Assembly: GCF_007830155.1 (NCBI RefSeq)
Contig: NZ_VLKY01000002.1
Coordinates: 186,001 to 250,000 of the forward strand
Source: Pseudomonas duriflava
Lineage (GTDB): Bacteria > Pseudomonadota > Gammaproteobacteria > Pseudomonadales > Pseudomonadaceae
DNA: 64,000 nucleotides
Direction of reading: 5' to 3'
Under the pieces are notes generated by a model, which made no database searches, was not told the DNA's origin, and saw only the letters and a list, made by a program, of their open reading frames with translations. The number at the start of each line of letters is the position of its first letter. Position 1 is the first letter of the stretch. Below, piece after piece: positions 1 to 9,246 of this stretch. A program made the position numbers and the translations under genes.

Positions 1-4
1 GCCA

Positions 5-814
5 ATGGCGCCGGACCTTATGAATATCCATGTCTCCTATCCGTCCCGGCTGTATAGCGACAAGCTGTCGTTGGATTGCGGCAGCACGCGTATCTGCCAT
101 GACATTTCGGTCGCCATCCCCGATAGAGGCTTTACCGTGATCATCGGGCCTAACGGCTGTGGCAAATCTACCCTGCTGCGGGGCCTGTCGCGTCTGGTTC
201 GGCCCAGCGCAGGCAAGGTACATCTGGACGGCAAGGTGATTAGTGACTACAGCACCCGCGAAGTCGCCCAGCGATTAGGGCTGCTGCCACAAAGTGCACA
301 GGCGCCGGAAGGCATCCGGGTTGGTGAATTGGTATCGCGCGGTCGCTTTCCCTACCGGAGGGCCTTTTCTACCTGGAGCGACGAAGATGAGCGTGCAGTA
401 CTTGCCGCGTTACAAGCGACTTCAACCCTAGAGCTGATTGACCGGGAAGTAGATACCCTTTCCGGCGGCCAACGCCAGCGGGTATGGATCGCCCTGGCCC
501 TTGCTCAGGAAACACCCGTACTGCTACTGGATGAGCCCACCACCTTTCTCGATATTGCGCATCAGATTGAGTTACTCAACTTACTGCGTAACCTCAAAGA
601 AACCGGCAACCGTACCCTAGTGGCCGTGCTGCATGATCTTAACCACGCCTGTCGCTATGCCGATCACCTCATTGCCATGCGTGACGGTCGTATCCTCTTC
701 GAAGGTAGCCCTGCAGAAATCATCACGCCTTCAAACATAGAAGCACTCTTTGGCCTGCGCTGTGTCGTGATCAGCGATCCCGTTTCTGGCACCCCGCTGG
801 TAGTGCCACGCTAA
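5..814 (+). CDS. Iron-siderophore type ABC transporter ATP-binding protein (FepC/FecE family)
   Basis: Cytoplasmic ATPase of an importer of the ferric-siderophore/cobalamin class; it should power a FepD/FepG-like permease pair. The 269-residue protein has Walker A GPNGCGKS at about residues 48-55, signature LSGGQ at 152-156 and Walker B LLLDEP ending at D176-E177, followed by a D-loop and a switch histidine in VLHDLNH. FepC-type features are the GCGKST form of Walker A and the DEPTTFLDIAHQ segment. The start at position 5 is at the window edge; an in-frame Met six codons later is possible. The permease and binding-protein genes, if in an operon, lie to the left outside the window. The siderophore cannot be inferred. 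Confidence 0.88.
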   Translation: MAPDLMNIHVSYPSRLYSDKLSLDCGSTRICHDISVAIPDRGFTVIIGPNGCGKSTLLRGLSRLVRPSAGKVHLDGKVISDYSTREVAQRLGLLPQSAQAPEGIRVGELVSRGRFPYRRAFSTWSDEDERAVLAALQATSTLELIDREVDTLSGGQRQRVWIALALAQETPVLLLDEPTTFLDIAHQIELLNLLRNLKETGNRTLVAVLHDLNHACRYADHLIAMRDGRILFEGSPAEIITPSNIEALFGLRCVVISDPVSGTPLVVPR

Positions 815-904
815 CCTCCTGCCGCAACAGGGCGCGAAGGCTACGTCCTGGAGAAAAGCATGCGCATGAACGCTGCGAAGTGTCAGCCCAGCGGCTCCCT
901 GCCT

Positions 905-1276
905 CTAGGAGGGTAAGGTAGCGTTCATGTCAGGTTTCGCGGGCTGCAAGGTTTGGTGCCGCGGGCGATCCACGAATACATTGCGCCAGAACACACGGTA
1001 CGGGTTGAACCCGATCAGAAACAGCGTGAGTCCGCCTGCAAGGGTATGGGTTGTGTTGTGTTGAGGCAGCCCAAGGGCTAGTAGGAAAATATAGGTAACG
1101 AGGTAGCAACCCCAGCCTCGACTAATACCCATACAGGCTACATATAACTGATCCAGCCAGAGCTGGCGATCCGTTGAAAGCTTCATGCACAAGGCATAGC
1201 CCTGGTCTTTCACCGGCGTCCACCATCCCTGTCGGAATTTCGCGGCATCCTGCCAAAGTGTGCGTTTCTTCTTCAT
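905..1276 (-). CDS. Hypothetical small membrane protein
   Basis: An open frame of about 123 residues that I do not recognise. It has a basic N-terminus (MKKKRTLW), a soluble stretch of about 70 residues, then two probable membrane segments separated by a short polar turn (around residues 74-90 and 95-112), and a polar tail. An ATG at 1276 is preferred; a GTG four codons upstream is possible and neither has a strong ribosome binding site. The gene is convergent with the ABC ATPase. Its reality rests on length and hydrophobic pattern only. Confidence 0.5.
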   Translation of the reverse strand: MKKKRTLWQDAAKFRQGWWTPVKDQGYALCMKLSTDRQLWLDQLYVACMGISRGWGCYLVTYIFLLALGLPQHNTTHTLAGGLTLFLIGFNPYRVFWRNVFVDRPRHQTLQPAKPDMNATLPS

Positions 1277-1725
1277 AGCGGCGCTCACTGTAGCGAGTTG
1301 ACGCCTTTAGCATAGCCAGTGTTAGAAATTACGCGAGAAATTGGCGTTAGTTTGTTGACATAGTTGAAATAAATACGGATTCCTTACTTTTCTCAGGACT
1401 CCGCCGGTGTATTGGGCGGCTCTTGATAAGTCCATAAGAACATACCGATAACTTTTCCTCGGCACGCCTAACCTTAGCGCCATGGAAAATCGTACTTCGT
1501 AACCGCTACGTCTACACTGCAAAGAAGTGCCTGATGACTACTGTCTATCGGCGAACCTCTCCTGCGAAAAGTAACTCCATTGAGCATTGGCAGGCCGCGC
1601 GAGTCTTAACCCAGGCAAACTTCACCTCTTAGTTATTGGAATATCCCAAGCGCCAGGAACAGGCATGCCCGTACAGGACATCGTTTTCGTGCCCGAAACC
1701 GTATGAGGCTCTTCAAGGTATAGGT
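1277..1725. other. Intergenic region upstream of the GGDEF/EAL gene
   Basis: About 450 bases between divergent genes. A TTGACA hexamer at 1354-1359 faces the downstream gene but has no good -10 at the right distance. A 66-codon minus-strand frame (1322-1522) has no recognisable features. Nothing else stands out. Confidence 0.4.
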
Positions 1726-3999
1726 ATGCTTAAGGAATTCATTAGTAACGTTGCCCTCCTTATCTGCTGTTGCTGGCTGCATTCGCAATTAAGCTATGCC
1801 AAACAGCTCCGCCCAGTAGCCCATCGCGTATTGACCGGGCTCTGCTTTGGCCTGATCGGTATCGCCGTGATTTCCTATTCCATCCCCGTGCAGCCAGGCG
1901 TAATCGTCGACACCCGGCTGGTACTGGTCAGCGTTGCCTCTTTAATCGGCGGCCCCTTGGTAGGCCTGGTCGCAGGCACTCTGGCAAGTCTCTACCGTTT
2001 CTGGCTGGGCGGGGCGGGTACCACGTCAGGCATTCTCAATCTTTATATGGCTGTAGGTATCGGCCTGCTCTATCGCGCCTGGCCCCTTTCGCCCCTCTCG
2101 ACGCTGGATAAGCAAAGCCCCGGCGCACTCTTTTTATTTGGGCTTGCCATTCATGCCGTTTCGGTGGTGGTTCTTAACGTATTTAATGATCTAGGGCCGG
2201 CGTTTCATGAAGAAACCGCTTTTCTGTTGGTTCTGCTTATGCCCGCCGCCACCGCGGCGCTGGGTGTACTGCTCAAACAACAGCAGCAGCGGCGCGAAAC
2301 AGAAAGATCATTAGAAGAAGCCGAAGCACATTTAAGAGCTATTACCGAAGCCATTCCTGACTCGCTGTATGTCCTGGATGAAGACGGCACCTATCTGGAA
2401 GCAGCAGGAAGCCAGACACGAAATAACCAGTCAGGCTCGAGAGACAAGACGGGTAAACGCATCGAACATTTCTTTGCTCCAGACGATGCCCAGAGCATTC
2501 GGAGCGCTATTCGCAAGTCCTTGGACGGCAACGAGCCGGCCAATATCGAATACGCCTACCGTACGGCAGCGGAAACCCGCCACTTCGAAGCCCGTGTACA
2601 GCCGATCCACTCGCCGACGTTTCCTCGCCGCTCCGTCGTGCTGGTAACCCGCGATGTCACCCAGCGATACGAACATGACGCTCAGATCAAGAGACTGGCC
2701 TTCAGCGATGTTCTGACCGGCTTGGCGAATCGCCTTTATCTGATGAACCGCTTGAGCATTGCCCTCAGCCTGTGCAAACGCAACCATACTCATGCAGCAT
2801 TACTGTTCATCGACCTGGACGGCTTCAAGAAAATCAATGACCTGTACGGGCACGACAAAGGTGACGTTGTCCTTATCCACGTAGCCAAGCGCCTGCGCAC
2901 ACTCATGCGGCCGAGCGACACGGTAGTGCGTCTCGGCGGGGATGAGTTTGTCATCCTGCTTGAAAACCTGGCCAGCTCTTCAGACGAGGCGGGACGGCAG
3001 GCCAACCGGGTTGCCCTGAAAGCACTGCATGCCCTACGTGAGCCTTTTCAGCTGGACCAAGAGGTACAAATCAGTGCCAGCATTGGCATCGCCCTGTTCG
3101 ATGAGCACACCGCGTTGTCTGGCGAAGAAATTCTCAAACAGGCAGACCTCTCAATGTATGAAGCCAAGGCGACCGGGAAAAACGACATCTGTTTTTTCGA
3201 CAGCCGCATCGAAGAGGCGCTTACTCAACGTTTGAACCTGGAAAACGAGATCTGGAAAGGGCTCAGGCAAAATGAATTTTTAGTCTTTTATCAGCCGCAG
3301 TTTAATGAAGAAGGCGTCATTATCGGCGCAGAAGCGCTGTTGCGGTGGCAGCATCCACAATGGGGCCTGGTTGCCCCGGACCGTTTTCTAGCGGTGGCTA
3401 TGGCAGCGGGCATCATGCCCAAGCTGGATATCTGGCTACTGGAAGAGGTATGCCGACAGGTCGAGCACTGGAGCAGCCATGCAGTGCTTTCTCGGATCCC
3501 CTTTGCCATCAACGTCTGTGCCCACCATCTCCATCAGCCTGACTTTCCTACTACGATCAGAGACACCCTTCACGCCTTTCATATCGAGACGGACCGGATC
3601 AAACTTGAGCTGACCGAGTCCGTTCTGGTCAATGATTTCGACCAGGCGCGCCTGCACATGGCGACCTTGCAGCATCAGGGCATCGGATTTTCTCTAGATG
3701 ACTTCGGAACGGGGTATTCGTCGCTCAGCTATATCGACAGGCTGCCCTTCGAACAGCTGAAGATCGACCGATCCTTTATTCACAGGCTACCGAACACCGG
3801 TAGCGTGGCGATTATCCAGTCGATTATTCAACTCGCCAGCGGCCTGGGGATCGGCGTTATCGCCGAAGGCGTGGAAACCTCTTCCCAGCGCGCCTTTCTG
3901 ATCGAGAACGGCTGCATGTATTACCAGGGTTTCCTGTTCTCTCCGCCGCTTCCCGCTAACGACTTCGCAGCGTTTGCTTCAAAGGCGGCAAACCAGTGA
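1726..3999 (+). CDS. Membrane-bound diguanylate cyclase/phosphodiesterase with 5TM-LytS, PAS, GGDEF and EAL domains
   Basis: Inner-membrane cyclic-di-GMP enzyme of about 757 residues. The N-terminal 190 residues hold several hydrophobic helices of the LytS-type 5TM receptor kind (the segment SIPVQPGVIVDTR and the following glycine-rich helices). Then come a PAS domain (about 200-320), a GGDEF domain with intact RLGGDEF near residue 400, and an EAL domain with GAEALLRW near 535. EAL catalytic positions look intact: ELTES, LDDFGTGYSS, KIDRSF and AEGVET are all present, so both activities are possible. The start at 1726 (MLKEFISN) begins right at the first membrane helix; a TTG at 1636 would add 30 unlikely residues. 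Signal sensed is unknown. Confidence 0.9.
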   Translation: MLKEFISNVALLICCCWLHSQLSYAKQLRPVAHRVLTGLCFGLIGIAVISYSIPVQPGVIVDTRLVLVSVASLIGGPLVGLVAGTLASLYRFWLGGAGTTSGILNLYMAVGIGLLYRAWPLSPLSTLDKQSPGALFLFGLAIHAVSVVVLNVFNDLGPAFHEETAFLLVLLMPAATAALGVLLKQQQQRRETERSLEEAEAHLRAITEAIPDSLYVLDEDGTYLEAAGSQTRNNQSGSRDKTGKRIEHFFAPDDAQSIRSAIRKSLDGNEPANIEYAYRTAAETRHFEARVQPIHSPTFPRRSVVLVTRDVTQRYEHDAQIKRLAFSDVLTGLANRLYLMNRLSIALSLCKRNHTHAALLFIDLDGFKKINDLYGHDKGDVVLIHVAKRLRTLMRPSDTVVRLGGDEFVILLENLASSSDEAGRQANRVALKALHALREPFQLDQEVQISASIGIALFDEHTALSGEEILKQADLSMYEAKATGKNDICFFDSRIEEALTQRLNLENEIWKGLRQNEFLVFYQPQFNEEGVIIGAEALLRWQHPQWGLVAPDRFLAVAMAAGIMPKLDIWLLEEVCRQVEHWSSHAVLSRIPFAINVCAHHLHQPDFPTTIRDTLHAFHIETDRIKLELTESVLVNDFDQARLHMATLQHQGIGFSLDDFGTGYSSLSYIDRLPFEQLKIDRSFIHRLPNTGSVAIIQSIIQLASGLGIGVIAEGVETSSQRAFLIENGCMYYQGFLFSPPLPANDFAAFASKAANQ

Positions 4000-4072
4000 C
4001 TCTTGCGAGCCCCGGGCCCCTCATGCCGGTGCTAAGGGCATGAGAGGCCCACCCTATAGAGAGACGCCCCGT

Positions 4073-5476
4073 TTAACGCGGTGTACGACCAATGCTGGGC
4101 TGTTTGGGATCGTACTTCCAGCCGGGAATCAGGTACTGCATGGCCATCGCATCGTCACGGGCACCCGTGGCGACTTTCTTGTACAACTCATGGGCCTGCA
4201 TGATCCGATCGAGGTCAGGCTCGATGCCCAACCCAGGCTTTTCCGGCACGCTCACCTGCCCATCAACGATCTGCAACGGTTCGCGCGTTAACCGCTCCTG
4301 TCCTTCCTGCCAGATCCAGTGAGTATCGATGGCCGTGATCCGGCCCGGCGCGGCAGCGGCCGCATGGGTGAACATCGCCAGTGAAACGTCGAAATGGTTG
4401 TTGGAATGCGAACCCCAGGTCAGGCCCCACTCCTCGCACAGTTGCGCCAGCCGTACCGATCCTTGCATGGTCCAGAAATGCGGATCGGCCAAGGGAATAT
4501 CAACCGCGTCGAGGCGGAAGGAATGCCCCATTTGGCGCCAATCGGTTGCCACCATGTTAGTCGCGGTTGGAATGCCCGTGGCACGCTTGAATTCCGCCAT
4601 GATTTCACGGCCGGAATAGCCATTCTCTGGGCCGCACGGGTCTTCGGCATAGGCCAGAAGATGGCCCTGCCCCTTGCACAAGGCAATCGCCTCGTCGAGC
4701 GACCAGGCGCCGTTGGGGTCGAGCGTGACCCGGGCCTTTGGAAAGCGTGACTTGATGGCTGCGATGGCTTCCATCTCTTCGCTGCCGTGCATCACACCGC
4801 CCTTGAGCTTGAAATCATTGAACCCGTATCGCGCCGCGGCGGCTTCGGCCTGACGGGCGATGGCTTCCGGCGTGACAGCCTCCTGATGGCGCAGGCGATA
4901 CCACTCCTCGCTCGCGCCTTCGCCCGTCAGGTAGGGCAGATCAGCTCGGGTGCGGTCGCCAATGTAGAACAGGTACGCCAGCATCGGTACACGGTCGCGC
5001 TGCTGACCACTGCCTAGCAGCTCTGCGACGGGTACGCCAAGGTGCTGACCCAGCAGGTCCAACAGAGCGGCTTCGACGGCTGTAATAACGTTATCGAGTC
5101 GCAGGTTGATCTCATGCGGCTGCTTAAGCACTTCTGCTTCGGCGCTTGAAGTAACCTGATGCTGAGTCGCCTGCGGTGCACCACTGCTACGCCCTGCGAT
5201 CGTATCGCGCAGGCTATTAAGGATACGGTTATAACGGCCGATGGGCTGGCCAACGACCAAGCTGCAACAGCGCTCAAGCGTTTTCCGGATACCCTCGCCG
5301 CCGGGTACTTCGCCAACCCCGGTGCGGCCGGCGCTGTCTTTCAGCAAGACGAGATTACGCGTGAAGTAAGGGGCGTGGGCGCCGCACAGGTTGAGCAACA
5401 TGCTGTCGTAACCAGCAACCGGAATGACCTGCATATCCGTCACGTGCGGGGTAGCGGTAGGCGTTTCTTGTACCAT
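4073..5476 (-). CDS. gudD: Glucarate dehydratase
   Basis: Cytoplasmic enolase-superfamily enzyme that dehydrates D-glucarate to 5-keto-4-deoxy-D-glucarate, the first step of glucarate use. The 467-residue protein follows E. coli GudD closely along its length: QVIPVAG near the N-terminus, FNDFKLKGG (catalytic lysine motif), [17 protein letters not shown] (metal ligands), TATNM and GSHSNNHFD (catalytic histidine). It carries a short insertion near residue 100 rich in Ala, Gln and Ser. The start is MVQETP at 5476, with GGAG upstream; longer frames add residues absent in the family. No glucarate transporter or downstream aldolase sits next to it, so the rest of the pathway must lie elsewhere. Confidence 0.95.
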   Translation of the reverse strand: MVQETPTATPHVTDMQVIPVAGYDSMLLNLCGAHAPYFTRNLVLLKDSAGRTGVGEVPGGEGIRKTLERCCSLVVGQPIGRYNRILNSLRDTIAGRSSGAPQATQHQVTSSAEAEVLKQPHEINLRLDNVITAVEAALLDLLGQHLGVPVAELLGSGQQRDRVPMLAYLFYIGDRTRADLPYLTGEGASEEWYRLRHQEAVTPEAIARQAEAAAARYGFNDFKLKGGVMHGSEEMEAIAAIKSRFPKARVTLDPNGAWSLDEAIALCKGQGHLLAYAEDPCGPENGYSGREIMAEFKRATGIPTATNMVATDWRQMGHSFRLDAVDIPLADPHFWTMQGSVRLAQLCEEWGLTWGSHSNNHFDVSLAMFTHAAAAAPGRITAIDTHWIWQEGQERLTREPLQIVDGQVSVPEKPGLGIEPDLDRIMQAHELYKKVATGARDDAMAMQYLIPGWKYDPKQPSIGRTPR

Positions 5477-5757
5477 CAGGATTCTGCTCCACATGTCGAC
5501 GGCATTAGGCCGTCTGCCGATAGAAAGCCCACGAGCACGACGGCAAGGCAAGATCGAGCCGGCCATCCTGTTCTAAGGCTAAAAAGGATACGAATGAAAG
5601 CGAAACGGGAGAGCACTGGAGCCAGAATGGCCTAACGGCTCCTGACGGGCGAAGTGCGGCTTGCCGTCTCGTAATGAAACGGCGAAAGGGTGATCGGGCC
5701 TCGATCATCATGGCAGGACCCCGACTACATAGTTTGTTATTGTTGAGGCATCAGGTT

Positions 5758-5767
5758 GTCATATGAC
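5758..5767. promoter_or_regulatory. Perfect 10-bp palindrome, possible operator
   Basis: GTCATATGAC reads the same on both strands, flanked by TT on both sides of the top strand. It lies 280 bases upstream of gudD. GntR/FadR-type regulators, common for sugar-acid genes, bind sites with GT and AC half-sites, but no regulator gene is adjacent, so the role is inferred only from symmetry and position. Confidence 0.3.
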
Positions 5768-5941
5768 TTGAGGCGATTATTGGAAGCTTATGGCAGTCTG
5801 TCAATCTGCAAAATCAGCACACTGGGATTGCAACAAAAAAGAAATCATGAGCAGAAATAGTGCTAAGTGTGGCGAACAATCTAAGACGCAGCCTTAAAAG
5901 CCCAGATCTTCATGCTTATCGTTTGGCCATACTTTGTTTAA

Positions 5942-5955
5942 AGGCCATATGGCCT
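5942..5955. promoter_or_regulatory. Perfect 14-bp palindrome upstream of the methyltransferase gene
   Basis: AGGCCATATGGCCT is fully self-complementary and lies 86 bases before the methyltransferase start. A related half-site, TTTGGCCATA, occurs just upstream at about 5922. The pattern suggests a dimeric repressor or activator site, identity unknown. Confidence 0.35.
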
Positions 5956-6041
5956 GCGACTTAAGTTGTATGACAAGCAGCACATAGTACATTCGCCTTT
6001 TCCCAGCCGCGCCATCGCACCGAGAGGGCTCTTGCATCACC

Positions 6042-6668
6042 ATGTCGACTACTTGGTATAACCGTCACGTATTGCCGTATCTGCTGGATTTTGCCTGTAG
6101 CCTGAAGCCCATCCAAGTGCAGCGACGATCGTTGATTCCCCTGGCCTGTGGCCATGTGCTGGAAATCGGTATTGGTACCGGGCTGAATCTGGCCTACTAC
6201 GACCGCACCAGGGTAGAGCGAATCGTAGGGCTGGACCCTGCACTTGACATGCACCCGCTGGCGGCAAAGCGTATTCAGCAGACAGGACTGACGGTTGAGC
6301 TGGTAGGGCTGTCCGCCGAGCGCATTCCCTTTGAGGCGGCTCAATTCGATACAGTTGTCATAACGTATTCACTGTGCAGCATTCCCGATCCGCTGGCAGC
6401 ATTAAAAGAAATGCACCGCGTCCTCAAGCGCCAGGGCCGTCTTATCTTTTGCGAGCATGGTGCGGCGCCTGACGCCTCGGTACGTTGTTGGCAGGATCGG
6501 TTAACTCCCGCGTGGTCCCGTCTGGCGGGTGGCTGCCAACTCAACCGCGATATTCCGCAGCTATTGAGGCAAGCCGGCTTTCAACCCGATACGCTGGAGA
6601 AAGCCTACCTGCCAGGGCCACGTCCGCTGACCTACAGTTACTGGGGAACCGCGACGCCCCGCCAGTAG
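6042..6668 (+). CDS. Class I SAM-dependent methyltransferase
   Basis: A 208-residue cytoplasmic methyltransferase. Motif I for SAM binding is VLEIGIGTGLNLAYY (about residues 39-53), followed by the acidic end of strand beta-2 in IVGLDPALDMH. Later motifs include FDTVVITYSLCSIPDP (motif IV region) and LKRQGRLIFCEHG (post-motif). The family resembles UbiE/MenG-like and phosphatidylethanolamine-type methyltransferases, but the substrate cannot be assigned. The gene faces the pit gene with only 8 bases between stop codons. Confidence 0.85.
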   Translation: MSTTWYNRHVLPYLLDFACSLKPIQVQRRSLIPLACGHVLEIGIGTGLNLAYYDRTRVERIVGLDPALDMHPLAAKRIQQTGLTVELVGLSAERIPFEAAQFDTVVITYSLCSIPDPLAALKEMHRVLKRQGRLIFCEHGAAPDASVRCWQDRLTPAWSRLAGGCQLNRDIPQLLRQAGFQPDTLEKAYLPGPRPLTYSYWGTATPRQ

Positions 6669-6676
6669 TGAGCCGA

Positions 6677-8281
6677 TCAAAAGATCGCCCGCAGCAGAAG
6701 AAAGGCCACGGCACTGATCACGGCCGCTGCTGGCAAGGTAATCACCCAAGCCAGGGCAATCGGTCTCATCAGCGCCCAGTTGGTCTGCCGGTTGACCAGG
6801 CCAATTCCCAACACGGCGCCGATCAGGATGTGCGTGCTCGACACCGGCAGCCCCAGTAAGGAAGCAGCCATAACCACGGCCGCAGCACTCAGCTCGGCAG
6901 AAAATCCAGACGCCGGGTGCATGGCGGTCAGGTTGTGGCCAACGGTCTGGATAACTTCCTTGCCGATAAACCAGAGCCCAGCGATCAGCGCCACGCCAAA
7001 GGTCACCATGGCCAGGGTAGGAATGGCAGCCTCGGACCCAATCTCACCGGACTTCAGTACCCCCAAAATGGCCGCAAAGGGGCCGATGGCATTGGCGATA
7101 TCATTAGAGCCGTGGCTAAAAGCGAACCCCGACGCGGTAAACACCTGCATCCAGCTAAAAATAAGAAAGGTAGCGCGGCCAAGCGATTCGCTCTTGAGCG
7201 TCTTGGCAAAAATAAATGTAGCCATCCAGACCGCAGCGCCAATCATGCCCATGACCAGGTAGTTGTGCAGCGTGCTGAGCCCGATGTTCATGTGTTCGAG
7301 CCCTTTGAATAGCAGCATCGACGTGATGATCATGGCGCCGACGGCAGCAATCACGGGCACCCACTGCTCCAGCGCACGGTGGGCGTGCAGATGCTCGCGG
7401 CGCTGGTCGATCGCATACAGTTCGCGGTAGTAGTCGGACTCCAGATCGTCCGGTCGGAAATCGCGGTCGGTCAGCGCCTGCATGTCTCGCGCCATGGCCT
7501 GGGTGTAAGAAATCTTCTGAATCTCGGACAACCGCTCGAAGGCTTCCTTGAAGCGATGCTTATGCGCCTGCTTTTCCTGACGAATGTCTTGCAGGACTTC
7601 GTCGGCCCGCTCGTTGTAGGAAAGGATGTGCTTCTTGATCTGAAAGAACAGCGTATACGCCACCAGACCGCCCAGCACAGGAGATAACACCCAGGATATA
7701 GCGATCTGCCCAATCTTATCCCAATGCACCAGTGATAAAGCCGCATCTGTGCCGCTCATCAGGATACCTAAAACGATCGAACTGCCTACGATTGCCCCGA
7801 CAATGGAATGGGTCGTGGAGACCGGATACCCCTTGCGTGTCGCATACAGTAGCCAGAAGGCCGCTGCAATCAGGGCCGACGTCATAATAAAAATGAAGTC
7901 CTGCGGCGTGACCGCCATCGCGCCCAGGTCGACAATACCGCCACGAATAGTCTGGGTGACCTCGCCTCCGGCGATCACGGCGCCACTTACCTCAAAGATG
8001 GCCGCCACAAGCAGAGCCTGTCGGATCGTCAGCGTACCGGCCCCTACGCTCGTGCCAAACGAGTTGGCTACGTCGTTACCGCCAATATTGAAAGCCATGA
8101 ACAGGCCGAACAGTGTGGCCAGGATGAACAGCGGCGTCTGATGGCCTTCGGTGTAACGAGCGCCCCAAATCATGAAATACAGCGTAAACCCCGCCAAGAG
8201 CGCAGCAAAAAGCAGGCTTGTCTTGGAGAGCGGTGGCATATCCAGCCGGGGTGGATGTCCTGACGTTGTGTGATTGGCCAT
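6677..8281 (-). CDS. Inorganic phosphate transporter, Pit family
   Basis: Inner-membrane low-affinity phosphate (metal-phosphate/proton) symporter, 534 residues. Two inverted repeats carry the PiT signatures: [19 protein letters not shown] in the N-terminal half and [17 protein letters not shown] in the C-terminal half. They are separated by a charged cytoplasmic loop of about 100 residues (roughly 215-310). Length and loop match the long Pit proteins of Pseudomonas such as PA4292. The start at 8281 has AGGAG upstream. A Pho-box-like repeat lies 140 bases upstream (8420-8437), suggesting control by PhoB. Confidence 0.93.
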   Translation of the reverse strand: MANHTTSGHPPRLDMPPLSKTSLLFAALLAGFTLYFMIWGARYTEGHQTPLFILATLFGLFMAFNIGGNDVANSFGTSVGAGTLTIRQALLVAAIFEVSGAVIAGGEVTQTIRGGIVDLGAMAVTPQDFIFIMTSALIAAAFWLLYATRKGYPVSTTHSIVGAIVGSSIVLGILMSGTDAALSLVHWDKIGQIAISWVLSPVLGGLVAYTLFFQIKKHILSYNERADEVLQDIRQEKQAHKHRFKEAFERLSEIQKISYTQAMARDMQALTDRDFRPDDLESDYYRELYAIDQRREHLHAHRALEQWVPVIAAVGAMIITSMLLFKGLEHMNIGLSTLHNYLVMGMIGAAVWMATFIFAKTLKSESLGRATFLIFSWMQVFTASGFAFSHGSNDIANAIGPFAAILGVLKSGEIGSEAAIPTLAMVTFGVALIAGLWFIGKEVIQTVGHNLTAMHPASGFSAELSAAAVVMAASLLGLPVSSTHILIGAVLGIGLVNRQTNWALMRPIALAWVITLPAAAVISAVAFLLLRAIF

Positions 8282-8592
8282 GAGGTCTCCTGCTATGCAC
8301 GCGTGTGAATGCGTCAGCGTCTTGAAGAACCGATGGGCAATGGCCCTCTTCGCGCTGGCCAGATCAGCCTCCGGGGCTCATAACGGCAGGCTTGATCGCT
8401 CCACTTATGCCGCACGAACATGACAGTGCCGTGACCGGAACGGCGCATGCTGACTAGCAGCGTCTTTCGCCATGCCACTGTTGAGGCTGGCTATACCGCT
8501 GTAACACAAGAGAGCTAGGGTTAGGAGTGGAGGCCGATCAGATGGGCAGCAGGTCGGCCGGCTGAATCTATTTCGGTCACTGGAGAATCATT
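8282..8592. other. Divergent intergenic region between the pit gene and a small membrane protein gene
   Basis: About 310 bases. It holds the Pho-box-like repeat for the pit gene (8420-8437). No other conserved element is clear. Confidence 0.5.
8420..8437 (-). promoter_or_regulatory. Pho-box-like direct repeat upstream of the pit gene
   Basis: On the minus strand the sequence reads CGGTCAC-GGCA-CTGTCAT. Two 7-base units spaced by 4 match the PhoB site CTGTCAT-N4-CTGTCAT at 12 of 14 positions. A -10-like CATAAG follows 10 bases downstream, the spacing expected for PhoB-activated promoters that lack a -35. Confidence 0.5.
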
Positions 8593-8766
8593 ATGAAGCC
8601 TGAAGCTCTTCGCACATGGGCCAGCCAACGCGCGCTCATTGCCCAGACCAAACGCAACACCAATCGTCCTATCAACAGGCGCAATCCGTTCAATGTGCTG
8701 GAGTGGGCCGTGGCCCTGTTGCTGATCGGCCTAACCTGGTATTTGCTCTACCGCTTTTTTACCTGA
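8593..8766 (+). CDS. Small single-pass membrane protein, 57 residues
   Basis: Too short for usual gene calls. Translation from ATG at 8593 gives 57 residues: a basic, polar N-terminal half (MKPEALRTWASQRALI, then many Arg and Asn), followed by one hydrophobic helix from about residue 36 to 56 (EWAVALLLIGLTWYLLY) and a stop at 8764. A GGAGA ribosome binding site sits 7 bases before the start. The basic N-terminus before the helix predicts N-in topology. It is transcribed away from the pit gene and ends before the RsmY-like sRNA on the other strand. Function unknown. Confidence 0.6.
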   Translation: MKPEALRTWASQRALIAQTKRNTNRPINRRNPFNVLEWAVALLLIGLTWYLLYRFFT

Positions 8767-8940
8767 TCGCCGCTATCTTGAGCTGACGCTAGGGGTGCGG
8801 CCTGAAGACTGGCTGGGAAGATCAGGCCAGCCCGAGCACTGCTGTAGAGCGCCCATTGCCGGTCATTCCAGGATACTGCTGGCATTAACCATGCCGACTT
8901 ACGGTTCTGGATAGTTGCAGGCGCTGGCTTTTTCATAGGC

Positions 8941-9058
8941 AAGAAAAAACCCGCCGAAGCGGGTTTCTGCTGACCGTACTCAACATCCTATCAAGCTGCC
9001 ATCCTGGCTTGGTCATCATCCTTGATCTAACTGAGCGCGTCCTGCGCTGCATCCGATG
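8941..9058 (-). ncRNA. rsmY: RsmY-like regulatory RNA (RsmA/CsrA-sequestering)
   Basis: Read on the minus strand, about 118 bases carry five GGA motifs (near 9053, 9041, 9020, 9003 and 8987). Three sit in loops of perfect hairpins: AGCGC/GCGCT around AGGAC, ATCA/TGAT around AGGA, and GCCA/TGGC around GGA. The RNA ends in an intrinsic terminator with stem AAACCCGC/GCGGGTTT, loop TTCG and a run of T. A -10-like TATTCT lies at 9064-9069. This is the architecture of Gac-controlled RsmX/Y/Z RNAs that titrate RsmA; the early GCGCAGGA hairpin is most like RsmY. Length, start and paralogue identity are estimates. Confidence 0.7.
8947..8966 (-). terminator. Intrinsic terminator of the RsmY-like RNA
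   Basis: An 8-bp perfect stem with a four-base loop is followed on the minus strand by TTTTTT. The plus-strand side has only a weak T run, so it mainly serves the minus-strand RNA. Confidence 0.8.
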
Positions 9059-9113
9059 TACACAGAATACGGATCTTGTGATCCCGAGCCTAGCGCCAAC
9101 CCTCTCGGGTACG

Positions 9114-9131
9114 TGTAAGCTTTTAGCTATA
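9114..9131 (-). promoter_or_regulatory. Partial GacA-box upstream of the RsmY-like RNA
   Basis: The GacA upstream element is TGTAAG-N6-CTTACA. Here one half (TGTAAG on the plus strand, CTTACA on the minus) is perfect, while the other half, GCTATA on the plus strand, matches at 3 of 6. It lies about 57-74 bases before the estimated RNA start, a position compatible with GacA control. Confidence 0.45.
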
Positions 9132-9246
9132 GTGCGTGTCTACCGCCTATAGCCACCCTACCGCACAGACGCTGTCTATACTGCAGATGCCATACCGGCA
9201 GCGGTAAGCTTTACCCGCTCCTACACCAACAAGGACTCCGCCCGGA

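Larger units (their letters stand above)
5477..6041. other. Divergent intergenic region between gudD and the methyltransferase gene
   Basis: A 565-base region, AT-rich in its middle, serving two divergent genes. It contains two perfect palindromes, listed separately at 5758-5767 and 5942-5955. Short frames in it have no coding features. Regulation of gudD probably lies here. Confidence 0.5.

Noticed and set aside
1322-1522. 66-codon minus-strand frame
   Set aside because: No motif, no ribosome binding site and no conservation cue.
1541-1552. GCCGATAG on the minus strand, like a sigma-28 -10
   Set aside because: The 15-base upstream position has CTTT, not TAAA, and there is no supported gene downstream.
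1636-1725. TTG start of the first GGDEF/EAL protein
   Set aside because: It adds 30 polar residues before the membrane helix and has no better ribosome binding site.
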